A stretch of 64,000 nucleotides of DNA from Colias croceus (Eukaryota; Arthropoda; Insecta; Lepidoptera; Pieridae). Each line of letters starts with the position of its first letter. The first letter of the stretch is position 1. Positions 1-11,236 of the stretch are shown piece by piece. Location of the stretch: the NCBI RefSeq assembly GCF_905220415.1, contig NC_059558.1, positions 4,104,501-4,168,500 of the forward strand, written 5' to 3'. The notes under the pieces are model-generated. The model was not told where the DNA came from and searched no databases. It saw only the letters and a list, made by a program, of their open reading frames with translations. Position numbers and translations under genes: made by a program.

Positions 1-501
1 TTGAAACGAATGTGAAAAAAACTAAAGTAATCGAATAAATCACGACTCTCTATTTATATGATGTTCTTGCTAAGTATTTCAATAAATAAATAATAATATT
101 GCATAATTATATTAATAATTGTATAAAATTTCTATTAAATGATTTTTTCTCATAAATATTGTTCTATAGTAATCATGCGAAAAACCAACTCTGTGTAAAG
201 TTAATATGGAAATTCCAGTGAAATTTGCATGCAGTTTTGTAGCTCGGTTAATTATGAATAAGCCACAGCACATAGTAGGTACCAACGTAAAATTATAATT
301 TGTTGACTAAATAGGAAATGAAGATATACCTCTATTATATTATACGAAAAATTATAAAGAAGATATTATATTTATGAATGTCTTAACTTTACAGTAATTA
401 CCTATAATTTCAATTCATATTAATTTCAGGACTAAATTTTCAAATTCTATAAGTTCAAATTTGTTTATATAACATTATATTATGTACATTTATTAAAAAT
501 A
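1..501. other. AT-rich non-coding stretch
   Basis: No coding frame, RNA gene or repeat boundary is visible. The sequence is AT-rich with short homopolymer runs and ends where a Helitron-like element begins. Confidence 0.6.
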
Positions 502-696
502 CTAGTTGCGCTCCGCGGTTTCACCCGCGTGGCTCCGCTTTTGTTGGTATAAGCGTGATGATATATAGCCTATAGCCTTCCTCGATAAATGGGCTAAACA
601 CCGAAATAATTTTTCAAATCGGACCAGTAGTTCTTGAGATTAGCGCGTTCAAACAAAAAAACAAACTCTTCAGCTTTATAATATTATTAGCATAGA
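502..696 (-). mobile_element. Non-autonomous Helitron-like element, GC-end type A
   Basis: Read on the minus strand it starts TCTATGC, passes through an AT-rich segment containing TATAAAGCTG, and ends in a GC-rich hairpin region (CGCGGGTGAAACCGCGG) followed by CTAG. The base before the TC end is A and the base after CTAG is T. That is the A|T insertion pattern without target duplication or TIRs expected of Helitrons. No coding capacity. Related copies lie near 10.3, 24.6, 48.0 and 63.0 kb. The class assignment is from end structure only. Confidence 0.7.
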
Positions 697-1621
697 TAAT
701 TCCAAAATTAGGGAGTTAGTAAAATACAAATACAACGCCTATATTATACCGTATTTAATCTTATATTCAGTTTTACAATTACCTTTTTAATTTATACCCA
801 CAGATAAGCATTCGTATTAACCTATATACTACAGTTCATTCATGCCGGTCCGTGCCAACAACGCTGATCTTTGGCTTTGTAATCCGGATTGCGAATCTAT
901 TTGCTGTAATGTCCATTAATTAAATACTGCATTGTTTATTGGGACGCTTTCCCACTGGGTTTATTGCAAATTCCTGTTTGTATTAAAATAGTCGTGTAAA
1001 ATACATGGACTATGCAGCTTTATTTTCGAAAGGAATATTCTTCTTTGCTGCTCCGCTCTTATAAGTTATAGCATATTGTTATATAGCCTATTGTTTTTTT
1101 TTTCAATAAATGAACTAATTAATACAAAATAATGAAGAATATTTTTTTAATCCCATTAGCTACAAGACTGCGAAGTCTCATCAAAATCCGAAATTTTTTG
1201 ACGTGTTGAAAATAATAGGTAGATGTTATGTGTTACGTAACCTATAGTCGAACTTTTGTTCCTCATTTTTCCTTCACCACTTGAAGCAGTAGTAAACAGT
1301 AGTAATGAGGATAAAAAGTAAATTTTTGAACGATCGTTTTCCAATAAATCCACGCCTTTTAATAGCAAATTGAAATCCAAACCACTAAGCCACTATATCT
1401 CTACGTGCTGAATTATTCAGGTATCAGGCACAATTATTGTTAAAATTCTACAATTCGTCTATTTTTCGTGCATTCAGTATTAAATCGGTCAGTGTATAAC
1501 CATTGGACTGCGCATCAAAAGATCCAAATGAATCAAACAGTGAACGTTTTATTAACCTCGTAGGTGTTAATGGCCCATCGATTTAACTCGAAAGCTATTT
1601 ATAAAAGTTCACTGATGATTT
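697..1621. other. AT-rich non-coding stretch
   Basis: Nothing protein-like or RNA-like could be supported. A 74-codon minus-strand frame at 1156-1380 has no recognisable domain and no splice or promoter context. Confidence 0.5.
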
Positions 1622-1705
1622 TAATTACGATATACGTACATTCAATGCATCGGTATACATATCGGTATACATACCGATGCATTGAATGTACGTATATCGT
1701 AATTA
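1622..1705. repeat. Near-perfect palindrome, 35-bp arms
   Basis: The left arm 1622-1656 is the exact reverse complement of 1671-1705, separated by 14 nt. The arms begin TAATTACGATATACG. There is no similarity to the other repeats here and no flanking target duplication that I can see. It would form a long hairpin as RNA or single-stranded DNA. It may be a snap-back (template-switch) inverted duplication or the core of a tiny foldback element. Confidence 0.9.
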
Positions 1706-4198
1706 CATATAATATACATGTATATTTAAATGTCATTCAATAAAGGCTCTAGTCATTTAATCAAATAGCTGATTCCACCAGATGACAGCGAAGTATTTAT
1801 ATGATGATAATATCATAAAAGTGAAACTCTGTCTGTCTGTTTCACGGCTATAGAGTATCTTTTTGGATAATTTTTTTTAAGGAAAATAGTTGAAAGCGTA
1901 TAAGTGTAATAATAAGTGGCTTGCTTTTTTCTGAAGGATTGAAATATACCGAAGGTTGTATAAACTGTTTTCTTACTTTAATCCGCAGTATAGGTACTAC
2001 TTTTCTATTAAATGTAATTAGAAAAATAGTATACTGGCACTGATTTATCCTCGATGAGATTATCATGTCTCTGTAGAATATAATTTTACTTTAATTCTAG
2101 CTTATAAATACAGCACAAATAGAAATAATGAATTTAGTCTATCTCTACAGATTCCTCCGAGATAGAATGTACATCAGAAACATTCTTCTATAAAACATGC
2201 ATTGCATATAACAAATTGTATCGTAAATTACATAATATACTTGAAGAGAATATATTTCCTCTAGAAACGAGTATTTTGACAAACATAATAATATATTACC
2301 ATCGTCTGTGAGTCAACCCTCAATAATGTAGCATTAAGGAGTCACGATATTTGTAAATTAGGCGCAATCGTTGCCAAAACTATAATAATAAGGGCTCTCA
2401 CTGTATTTTGAGAACAAATTACTGAGCTGTATAATATAAGGCTGGTTATACACGATTGTTTTTTATATACCTAAAATAAAATAAATAATTGACACCACGA
2501 TATGGTAAATACGATTATTTTTAACAGACACATGTTCACCGTATTTAAACACTTCATTTAAAACATGTCTTTAAACTTATGAATTAACAGTGAACTGATA
2601 CGAAATGAATATAGAAAACAACATTATTTCTAAGCATAGAAAAGGCGTTTTATTTCGCTTTTTAGTAAAAATAATTATATTAATTTTCGTTTGCTTGCAA
2701 GATACTAATTAGAATTATCAATAATAATTATAAATATTATAATCAATAAATATAATGTAGTTTTAAAACATGATCCTTTTAAAAAAAACGCAACGTGCTT
2801 GTCGCCCTAAATACTACGGGTTTATAATAAGAACACGTTATTACAAAAGCTGTTATTATTTATGCTTTATAATTATGTTAGCTTAAGTATTTTCCTTTAT
2901 TGGATATTTAAGTACATAATATAGTATATAATTAGGTTGTATTTGCCAACAATATAGAAAAATTGGATTAAAATTATGTAGGTACCAAGTATAAGTCATT
3001 ATAAACGTCAACAATATACTTAAATAATTAAATAAACAAATGCCATTCAAATAAATGAACCAATCGTCAGAATACACATGGAAATAAATTCAAACCTGCT
3101 AAAAACTAAACTACAAAATAATCAATTTAGCGCGGTTTAAAATGGTTGCTACAAATAGAATCGAAACTTCACAATATTTTATTTTGTTGCAATTTTAAAT
3201 TAGCGCGTCGTGGAATTTTATATTTGTATGAGTATTAGTATTGTTATAATAAAACATAATTTATAGAGCAGACATTTTAAGCTCATAACCTATCATATTT
3301 TTAACAAGAAAATAGATTATATTTTCTTCACATATTATATTTTAATTCATACATATAGGCATAGGACGTATATCAAGTATACAGACTCTTAACTCAAGTA
3401 GACTGACTCTAACTCATGTGCTATTATCAATTATATTTGTTGACAATTATTATAACCAAATATATGACAAGTAATGTTTTACCCTAACTACTGTAATGTC
3501 ACCCTTCGCTTAGCTATAATGGTATGACTTATGATATTTGTTTATATTAATTTAACTGCTATAACCACTAACTTAACATCTTCCATAAATTACCATACAT
3601 ACGAGTCATAGGTTCAAGGATTTATCCTATGTATCATAAACGCCAAATTATGTTTATGATAGATATAGAGACTCAAGATAAATCTTAAATTCTTACAATT
3701 TTATGTGATTTCTCATACTCTTTCAGGCGAATGCTGTTGAATGGATTATAATGATATAAAATATTGAAGGAGTTTATTTTCTCCCACCTTGAATCCATAT
3801 TTAAAATAAATACATTTATGCAGTACCAAAAAGTTTGCTGTTATGCAATTTGCAAATAATGTACCATACCAACATAATATTATAAGCTAATAGAAATACA
3901 TATTTTGTTCGCCAGTAAGACCGCGCGCCACTACTAGTTGTTCATATAATATATTTCGTTTCCATTTTGCATTTTCACAGAGAAGACATTCATAAACTTC
4001 CTCGTTGCACTAAAAGCTGTGGATCATAAAACTAAGATTAGTCCCGCGTCATTGGGAACTTTTATAATCACATAAAAATAACACGCGGTTTATAACACTA
4101 TATAAATACTATAATGCTGTGTTGAATTTACAGTCTGCTTCGTTTTAAGATTCCTCGTGGTTTGTAGTATGAGAACAAGGAATATATCTTAGTAAATA
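1706..4198. other. AT-rich non-coding stretch
   Basis: About 2.5 kb of AT-rich sequence with only short chance open frames. No Helitron ends, TIR pairs or RNA genes were recognised. Confidence 0.5.
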
Positions 4199-4382
4199 CT
4201 AGCTTACCGCCCGAGGCTTCGCCCGCTTTGTCTAAAACCTAATAATTTATATACTAAAACCTTCCTCTTGAATCACTCTATAAAAAAAACCGCATTAAAA
4301 TCTGTTGCGTAGTTTTAAAGATTTAAGCATACAAAGGGACATAGGGACAGAAATAGCGACTTTGTTTTATACTATGTAGTGA
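4199..4382 (-). mobile_element. Non-autonomous Helitron-like element, type B
   Basis: On the minus strand it begins TCACTACATAGTATAAAAC and ends with a GCGGGC/GAAGCC hairpin region and CTAG. It is preceded by A and followed by T. The interior carries the motif AAACTACGCAACGGATTT in degenerate form. Close relatives with the same two ends are at 34307-34496, 40513-40690 and 45173-45360. It is non-coding. Confidence 0.72.
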
Positions 4383-4751
4383 TGAAGAGAGGCTTACTTA
4401 TTAATGCTTAGTACGGCTACCTCATCTATTAGGTATATTAAAAAAAATGCTTTGTGATGTTTTAATTTTAACTTGTGAACTGAAATGACCTTTCATCTTC
4501 GTGACACTGAAATGACTTCAAAAAGAATCAACGAAACATAGGAAACTAGGTACTATATCTACCCTGAGGAGACACGGGACTTCCCTTTTATATTATTGCC
4601 AATGAACAGAGGGTCAACTTTATTGATTGCTTGACTATAGTATTCTTTTATCTGTAAAAGTTTCAATAAAAAAATGTTTTCTCTATTTGGCGCTATATAG
4701 TGATCTATTCAAAGGCTATTTCGCAACGACGAACATTGATTTTATATTAAA

Positions 4752-4921
4752 CTAGCGGTCCGCCCCGGCTTCGCTCGTGGTACATGTTTACGTTTTCTCT
4801 ACATAAGATCCATCCTCGTACTTCAAGAAATATAATAAAAAAAGAATAATCGAAATCGGCTAAGCCATTCTCGAGTTATGCGCTTACCAACACATTTTGA
4901 GATTCATTTTTATATATAAGA
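4752..4921 (-). mobile_element. Non-autonomous Helitron-like element, type D
   Basis: On the minus strand it starts TCTTATATATAAAAATG and ends GGGGCGGACCGCTAG, with an A before and a T after. The internal motif GAGAATGGCTTAGCCGATTT is shared with copies at 53801-53969 and 55650-55828. It has neither TIR nor target duplication and is non-coding. Confidence 0.72.
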
Positions 4922-5657
4922 TTGGAATTTATTGATTGGAAATTATATTAAAAACCGGTCGTGAAATATATTTAACAAGATATTTTATAAGCAACTTCCA
5001 TTCAACCATCTATTGAATTTAATTAATTATGCTGTAACAAGTTCTGACATTTTACTAGGAAATTGCTTTTATAAGGAAACTATTACGTGCGACTATTACA
5101 TACGGGTTATAGTTATTACAAAACGACTATATTTTGAATTCCATGGAAGATTTTTAATGAGTCCAATTTAATAAAATTCTTAATAAAGGCTTTATTTTAA
5201 CTTTAAAAAAAAAAATATATTTATAAAGTTACGATAAATGATATTAAGCTCCAATACTAATTCCCTCCAAAATCTTCTCATACTTTTACAAAGAACCAAT
5301 TTGTTCTACTAAAATCTGAAAAGCATTTCAGCTGCATACAATGTCTGGCATATTCCTATTAGAACATCCCACGCAAGTGAAATGTCGTGTCGCAATGTTA
5401 TACTGAAGAGATGCGTATCTTTGACAACCATCGGTCACAAGTGACAGCTGGGCGGCCATCTTGGCTTCCCGCCAATTTTATTATTTACGCATGGAATAGT
5501 CAAAACTTTATTTTAGTTTGCGACGCGGTAATAATAGCTTTCCGTCTGGAGATCTAGTTTAGAATATTTTAATTCATCTTGATGTTATAAAATATATTCG
5601 TTCGAAGAATATTAATTTGTTCCTAAAATTTTACATTGATCGTGACGTGATAGTCAC
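4922..5657. other. AT-rich stretch ahead of a P-like element
   Basis: No gene signal. At its right end a short palindrome (GTGACGTGA, 3-nt spacer, TCACGTCAC; 5642-5662) overlaps the target duplication of the downstream P-like element. Confidence 0.5.
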
Positions 5658-5822
5658 GTCACAAACATTGAGATAATATTAATATGGAGACGATACCGCC
5701 TACATCACTTATGTTCCACTCAACATACGTCATGTGGCGTAACTGCACTCAGTCGCTTGCTCGCTCATTGGCGCGAACGTCACGCTCATTTTTTATTTGT
5801 TTTAAAGTGAAACGCATCAAAT

Positions 5823-5912
5823 ATGCCTACGTGTGTGTTACGATATTGCACAAATAATACAAAGAATACGGAAAAGTGCAAAGGAATAACTTTTCATCAG
5901 TTTAGTAACTAG
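5823..5912 (+). pseudogene. THAP-domain N-terminal remnant of a P-like transposase
   Basis: An ATG opens a 29-codon frame starting MPTCVLRYC and ending GITFHQFSN before a stop. The spacing Cys-x4-Cys after MP and the later FHxF signature match the first half of a THAP (C2CH) zinc finger, the DNA-binding domain of P-element transposases. The second C-x2-H part, the leucine zipper and the catalytic region are absent. A MITE lies 15 bp downstream. It sits about 150 bp inside the left TIR, where a first transposase exon would be expected. It may also be a true first exon whose partner exons were deleted. Confidence 0.7.
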
Positions 5913-5926
5913 ATAATCATTTTTAA

Positions 5927-6115
5927 AACTAAGAGCCAGCGCGCACGAGCAACTTTGTCTCCGCAACTATTTCGTCTCCGCAACTATTTTGTCTCTCCCA
6001 CCCATGGGCTAGTATGAAAGTGCGCGCACGTAGCGACGCAACTCCCCATACAAATCGATGGGAGAGACAAAATAGTTGCGGAGACAAAGTTGCTCGTGCG
6101 CGCTGGCTCTTAGTT
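5927..6115. mobile_element. Foldback MITE with about 46-bp arms
   Basis: The left arm starts AACTAAGAGCCAGCGCGCAC and the reverse complement closes the element at 6115. The arms match over about 46 bp, and the left arm additionally repeats the block GTCTCCGCAACTATTT. The sequence is much more GC-rich than its surroundings. Internal frames (such as one at 5929-6174) are artefacts of this palindrome. The target duplication is unclear because the outer bases are themselves palindromic. It is inserted in the P-like element. Confidence 0.8.
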
Positions 6116-6415
6116 AGAGCAAAATTTTTGGCGGGCGACATTTTGTCATAGATTAAAAATTTAAGATATGACATTGGGCATGAAATAAGTGTTGTTAGTA
6201 ATAATTGCTGGCGTATATTTTTATAGTATAAAATAATAATTTTACATATTTAGAAAAGCATAGACTGGTTGTTAATTGAAAAAAGGTGAAATCGTGAAAT
6301 ATGAAAATCAATTACTCAATCACCAATTTTTTTTGTTAATTGATTTTAATCAAGTTTTTAATTGATATTGTATAAGCTACTGACTTGAACGTATAATTGA
6401 ATTATTATTTATTTA

Positions 6416-7484
6416 TCTGCACTAATATTATAAAGAGGAAAACTTTGTTTGTTTGTTTGATTGTAATTAATAGGCTCATAAACTACTGGACCGATTTTGA
6501 TGAAAGGAGAATGCCCATTTTTGGTACTGGTTTTTCTCATGCATCAAGACAACAATACTATTAAAAAAAATCTCGGCAATTTAGAGGCCTTCTTACCATC
6601 GGAAAATATATTTTGAACAGGGAATGTTTTGTAAAATCTAATAAGACATGTAATTGTTTAGATCCGTTATTATAGATTTAGTGTCCATTACCGGTTACCA
6701 CGGTAACCAAGCGGTAACTTATTACATTTACTATGGTAAATAGCTAAATGTATTAATATCGATTATTGTTTTCATTGAATTACAAAAAAAATCAATTAAC
6801 ATAAAATCACTCTTTAAGGTATTGTTTATACACTGTAGGTTGTTTTAACAAAGATAGTGAAGTAAAATAATATAAATATGTATATATTAAAAAAAATATT
6901 ATTATGACATAGCTTGGTAGGTAACCAGTTATTTCTTATTTGTTTCTTTCTTCGAATATGTAGTGAAAAAATGATTCAAACAACAACAACAACATGTAAA
7001 CCGAATAAAAACTCAATTGGCATTTTTAAGTATATATTTAGGTTTTCTTGAAATCCGTCCCGGAAGATTTCTGGTGCCTACCTACACTAGCCGATGAACA
7101 GATAGACTTTGTCTGAAAGCATAAGCTCTACGCATAGATTAAAATATATGTTAATCGAAAAATAACCTTTGGACGATAAAATGTTACCTAAATCACACAT
7201 AAACCTAACTAAATCGGGGTTATTTAAGTTTTGAGGTTATTTCACATTTTTCTCAATATCTTGAAAACCCCTGTTTTTATCACAAAAAAATCAATTGGTA
7301 AAAATCTTTTGAATATCGAAGAACCCTCCAAAACCACTCTGGCATTGACGCAACACTGTACTGTGGTCCATACTTTCATGGGCATTCTTCTTTGGCACAG
7401 ACAATCTTAAGACCCTGAGAAAGAACATAGGCTACTTTTTATTGCGAAATATGTGCCACGGGCGAAGCCGGGGCGGACCGCTAG
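6416..7484 (+). mobile_element. Helitron-like element enlarged by an internal insertion
   Basis: The 5' end TCTGCACTAATATTATAAAG follows an A. The 3' end GGGGCGGACCGCTAG precedes a T. The outer parts match the compact copy at 36116-36303 closely, up to GATGAAA and again from TTTGGCACAG, so the roughly 885 bp in between are an insertion. It lies wholly inside the P-like element at 5666-7924. Confidence 0.75.
6506..7390. mobile_element. Unclassified TIR element inside a Helitron
   Basis: The segment starts GGAGAATGCCCAT and ends with the reverse complement of GAAGAATGCCCAT (12 of 13 match). It precisely interrupts the Helitron consensus between GATGAAA and TTTGGCAC, with no target duplication visible. 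The interior is AT-rich with a palindromic patch (GGTTACCACGGTAACC near 6690) and no coding frame. The superfamily is unknown. Confidence 0.6.
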
Positions 7485-7932
7485 TTCAGAGATAAGTAAT
7501 TAATATTTTTTCTATTCAAGGTTTCCATGTCTGGGCCGTGAAGAAAGGGAAAAATTATTTTTTTTCTAAAAAAGGCTCAATTTGTAAGGAATAAAACTTC
7601 CCATAGCCCTGACTGAACCTAAAACGTCACTATTTACATCATCCTATATTATATGCCAGATATTGTTAGCCCCGCTTAGTAAAGTCAGTTTATACCTAAA
7701 ATAAATATTAAGTAAGTAAAAAGAAAATTTCAAGTCAACGTGCATGTAAGGAGTGGCACCCAATAAAATAGACAGAATAAAACAAAGTGTCGCCTCTATA
7801 GCGGTGAGTCAGTGACATCGCATAATCTATGACTGTCTAGCCGTCATTCGCGCGCCCCGCGCCGCCGCGCTTGGCGCACAGATTTTGTTCGTGGTGTCTG
7901 CTCCATATTAATATTATCTCAATGGTCACAAA

Positions 7933-10301
7933 TAGGTTTAACGGATTGAGTTATAATGAAACATATTATATATTTTTGTAGGTAATATTTTGCAAATTAT
8001 GAATACGAATAAGTAGTTTTTTGGTTATTATAGGTTGATAAGCATTCTTTATACAGGCTCTATACAAAGTTATGAGCTTAATAATTATTAGACAAACAAT
8101 TGAAAAATCGGCATTGCAATACAAAAACAACGATATATTACCACAATAAGTGATTCTTATAGTACCTAACACCTAAAGAAAAGTTTGCCCACTCAGTAAC
8201 AATATAAGTAGATACCTAAAGACATTTAGATAGGTATCTACTATTCGCATGAAAAATTTAGCACAAACATTATGTGTTGTATGCCTATGTGTAAATATTA
8301 AAATACCATCAGATTATTTGAGCAAGAACTCCATGCATAATTTATAAACATTGAATAAAGTAACATAAATATTGAGTAAATCAGTGGTTTATTGATAAAA
8401 TAAACTACGTCAGACCATTGTTGAAAACTACATCAACTATCAAATAATTTTAACGCAACCCACGCATTATTGAGATTCAATAAATAATAACACAATAAAC
8501 AAATGCTGAAATTGATCCTGAAATATTTTAACGTAGGTGGTCTATTGTCGATAAAACAAAGCCGGTAATTAAATAGAGAGCTTGCCAACAGAGCTTAAAC
8601 ATTCATTGCGCTAATAAACATAAAAATAATATGTATTATAGGTATATGTTACACAGTTTTTCATATAATTCCTACCTAGTTCCGTTATTAAGAGTCGTCA
8701 CAATTTGGCTTACGCCCAAATATTTTCGGAGATTTAGGCTAGATTTCAGTTCATTTCTCATAAATGTAATGCAGGTAGGAGTATAATATGTTTTCGTGTT
8801 TAAAACGAATGTAAAATGCTCGCACTATTAATGCTGCAATGGCTGGGAAAACTGCTTATTAAATGTGCGGAATATATTACGTGAATAAGTTAGTTCGTTT
8901 GTGTTTTATTAGATAACTAAATACGTTATGTATATATAACATGCTAAATTTCTTTATACTATATGTACCTAATCTCGCGTCAATGAGTATTTGTCTATAT
9001 TGTGGTAGTATATTTCGCTAAATCGGTTGACAGGAATCAGTTCATAGTATTCAGTATAGGTACTAGGATAGGATGCTACTTATCTGGCTACCACAGTCCA
9101 ATAGTGAGTAAAGTCGCGAGTTTACACTAGTGCATTATATTTTAGTAACTGTGTATTTCCTTCATTACATTTATTCAACTATAGACGAACTAACAAGTTT
9201 AAACATTGAATCGTCTATACCTACTGTATCGCTTTTTGCTATCCTATAAATGGTGTAACTAAATCGATACAGATAAAGCTTGTCTAGGAGTTTTGCTAGC
9301 AAAATGCCAAATAGAAAAATGTGTTACCGTAGCGCAGTATATTTTCATATATCTTCTTTCGTAATATCCGGTTTTGTTATCAGCTACAAGCTACAGTGAG
9401 CGTATGTATAAAGATATTCAGTATACACATTAAACATATAGAATATGGATTTCTTTTAGTTTGTGGGTAAGCTGAATATTCATGTGGCAGATATATTCTG
9501 TTATTATTATATTTCGAATTAATGGAAATAAAATAGTGGCAGATGATATGCTGTAATAATTAATTACTATAATAGCAATTTAATAAAATTTTGTGGTAAA
9601 TGTTAAACCTCATCCCAAAAATACCTACTCTTTAAAAATCCTGATTGAATTAATAATGTAGGTATTTGAGTTTGAATATTTCTGCTTCTTATAATAAATA
9701 TGATACCTATATGTATAGTTATCTAGACCTTTAAAATCGTCTCTTTTGAGCAGCTATCGAACGAACTGTCGATTTTTCTATGTGGATGTGACATTCCAAA
9801 CCAATGGTTCGGAATAGAGATTTAAAATAAATATTCATAAAACTTGTTGAAAAATTTATAAAATATAGGTACATAGCTATCAATTCCCAATTGATTATTA
9901 TCTCTCGTTATTTAACAAGTTCAAAAAATTACTAGTGCAAACCAAAACACCCTAAATCACCATAACTATAGTAACATAATATACCTATATCGCATAAAAC
10001 AATTTCTCAAGAACCATAATATCCTTACTTAAGGTCGTAATTTAATTTCGTTTGTGCGTAACAATAAATGTAATTAACGTTGTCTGAATTCCAACAATGT
10101 CCTCTTCTCACGAGATGATACTTTGCCCTTTGTCCTTATTCATTCAAGTGGACAACGGCAATGAAATAAAACTTTATGACATGCTTCTGCAGAAATTTTT
10201 ATTATATTCACACACCACAATTGCTCTTATTAGATGAAAGAATAACTTGGATTTGTAACATTGGTGAAAATTAGAAGACCATATCGGTATACAAATTTTA
10301 A
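7933..10301. other. AT-rich non-coding stretch
   Basis: No coding frames beyond chance length, no recognised TE ends and no RNA genes. Confidence 0.5.
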
Positions 10302-10505
10302 CTGGTGGTGCCCCGCGGTTTTACCCGCACTGCTCCGCTTTTATACGTCTTAGCATGATGTTATGAGCCTATAAGCCTTCATCGATAAATGGGCTATCTA
10401 ACACTGAATGAATTTTTCCAATCAAACACGTAGTTTCTGAGATAAGCGCGTTCATGCAAATAAACAAATTCTTCAGTTTTAAGTATATTATTTTATTAGT
10501 ATAGG
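10302..10505 (-). mobile_element. Helitron-like element type A, degenerate 3' end
   Basis: The whole body matches the copy at 502-696 (GATAAATGGGCTATCTAACA, GCGCGTTCA, CTTCAG). The terminal CTAG reads CTGG on the plus strand and the GC hairpin is eroded, suggesting an older copy. Confidence 0.6.
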
Positions 10506-10511
10506 CATGTT

Positions 10512-10567
10512 AATTGTGAAGCATAATTAGGTAACAATAATTGTGAAGCATAATTAGGTAACAATAA
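10512..10567. repeat. Tandem duplication of a 27-bp unit
   Basis: The unit beginning AATTGTGAAGCATAATTAGG occurs twice, head to tail, with no differences seen. It directly follows the Helitron end. Confidence 0.8.
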
Positions 10568-11210
10568 TTGAATATCGTATTTAATGACCTATTTGTATTA
10601 TGTATTAAATCACCTATGAATAGCATATATTTTAATATTAATACAACGCGGATCGCTTGGTATTTCAATTTCAACCTTCTAAGAAATCGCGATATATTAT
10701 ACTCTGAGATAATATCGCGATGAAAGTTTCAGTCAACAAATCTAAATTGCACTATGAAAACAAGAATATTTGTATATTCGCAATACGTGCAGGAAAATGT
10801 ATTAAAACCCTGAGAATATGACCCACTTGTTATTTGTATAGATAACTAGCGTAGCACATGCGTAGCACCCCGGCTTTGCCTGTGCTGTCAAAAGTTTTGT
10901 CGTAAGTGCCAATTCAGAAACCTTCGTGGGCATATACACAACATATTGGTCAAGTCAATTGCATGATCAAATCTTGGATCAAATGCACATTTTGACATTC
11001 TATACAGAACATAAATACTAACATAAATTGTTGTATATAGATCATACAAATGAATATCATAAAAGCACAGACAAAAAAGCTACATTTAAAAATCGTCTGT
11101 AAATCCAACGTAAAGCGATTCCCATCTGCACAAACACCGCTTCAAACAATTTAAGTGACAATCAATTCCGGGGGACATTTTAAGATCCAATCGAGTTTCA
11201 ATCTGCACCG
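10568..11210. other. AT-rich stretch with a Helitron 3' scrap
   Basis: A short minus-strand piece near 10854-10900 (CTAG followed by a CCCCGGCTTTGCC-type hairpin) looks like an eroded Helitron 3' end. Nothing else is recognised. Confidence 0.4.
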
Positions 11211-11236
11211 TCTAGAAGGTTCTAGAAAGTTCTAGA
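11211..11236. promoter_or_regulatory. Heat-shock-element-like block
   Basis: The block reads as alternating GAA and TTC at 5-bp spacing: GAA-gg-TTC-ta-GAA-ag-TTC-ta-GA. This is the binding pattern of heat shock factor (nGAAn pentamers in alternating orientation), with four full pentamers and a partial fifth. No heat-shock gene, TATA box or start codon with a supportable frame was found beside it. It may be an orphan site or part of an unrecognised element. Confidence 0.45.

Larger units (their letters stand above)
5666..7924 (+). mobile_element. P-element-like DNA transposon, non-autonomous, with nested insertions
   Basis: Terminal inverted repeats of 24 bp, perfect: the left end starts CATTGAGATAATATTAATAT at 5666, and its reverse complement ends at 7924. 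The element is flanked on both sides by the 8-bp direct repeat GTCACAAA (5658-5665 and 7925-7932), read as the target-site duplication. An 8-bp duplication with CA-starting TIRs fits P or hAT elements. A THAP-type zinc-finger start just inside the left end (5823-5912) favours P, whose transposase has an N-terminal THAP domain. The rest of the transposase is missing. The interior is filled by a foldback MITE (5927-6115) and a Helitron (6416-7484). Ends and duplication are directly visible; the superfamily is inferred. Confidence 0.78.

Noticed and set aside
5929..6174. 81-codon minus-strand frame
   Set aside because: Lies across the foldback MITE; its composition comes from the palindromic arms.
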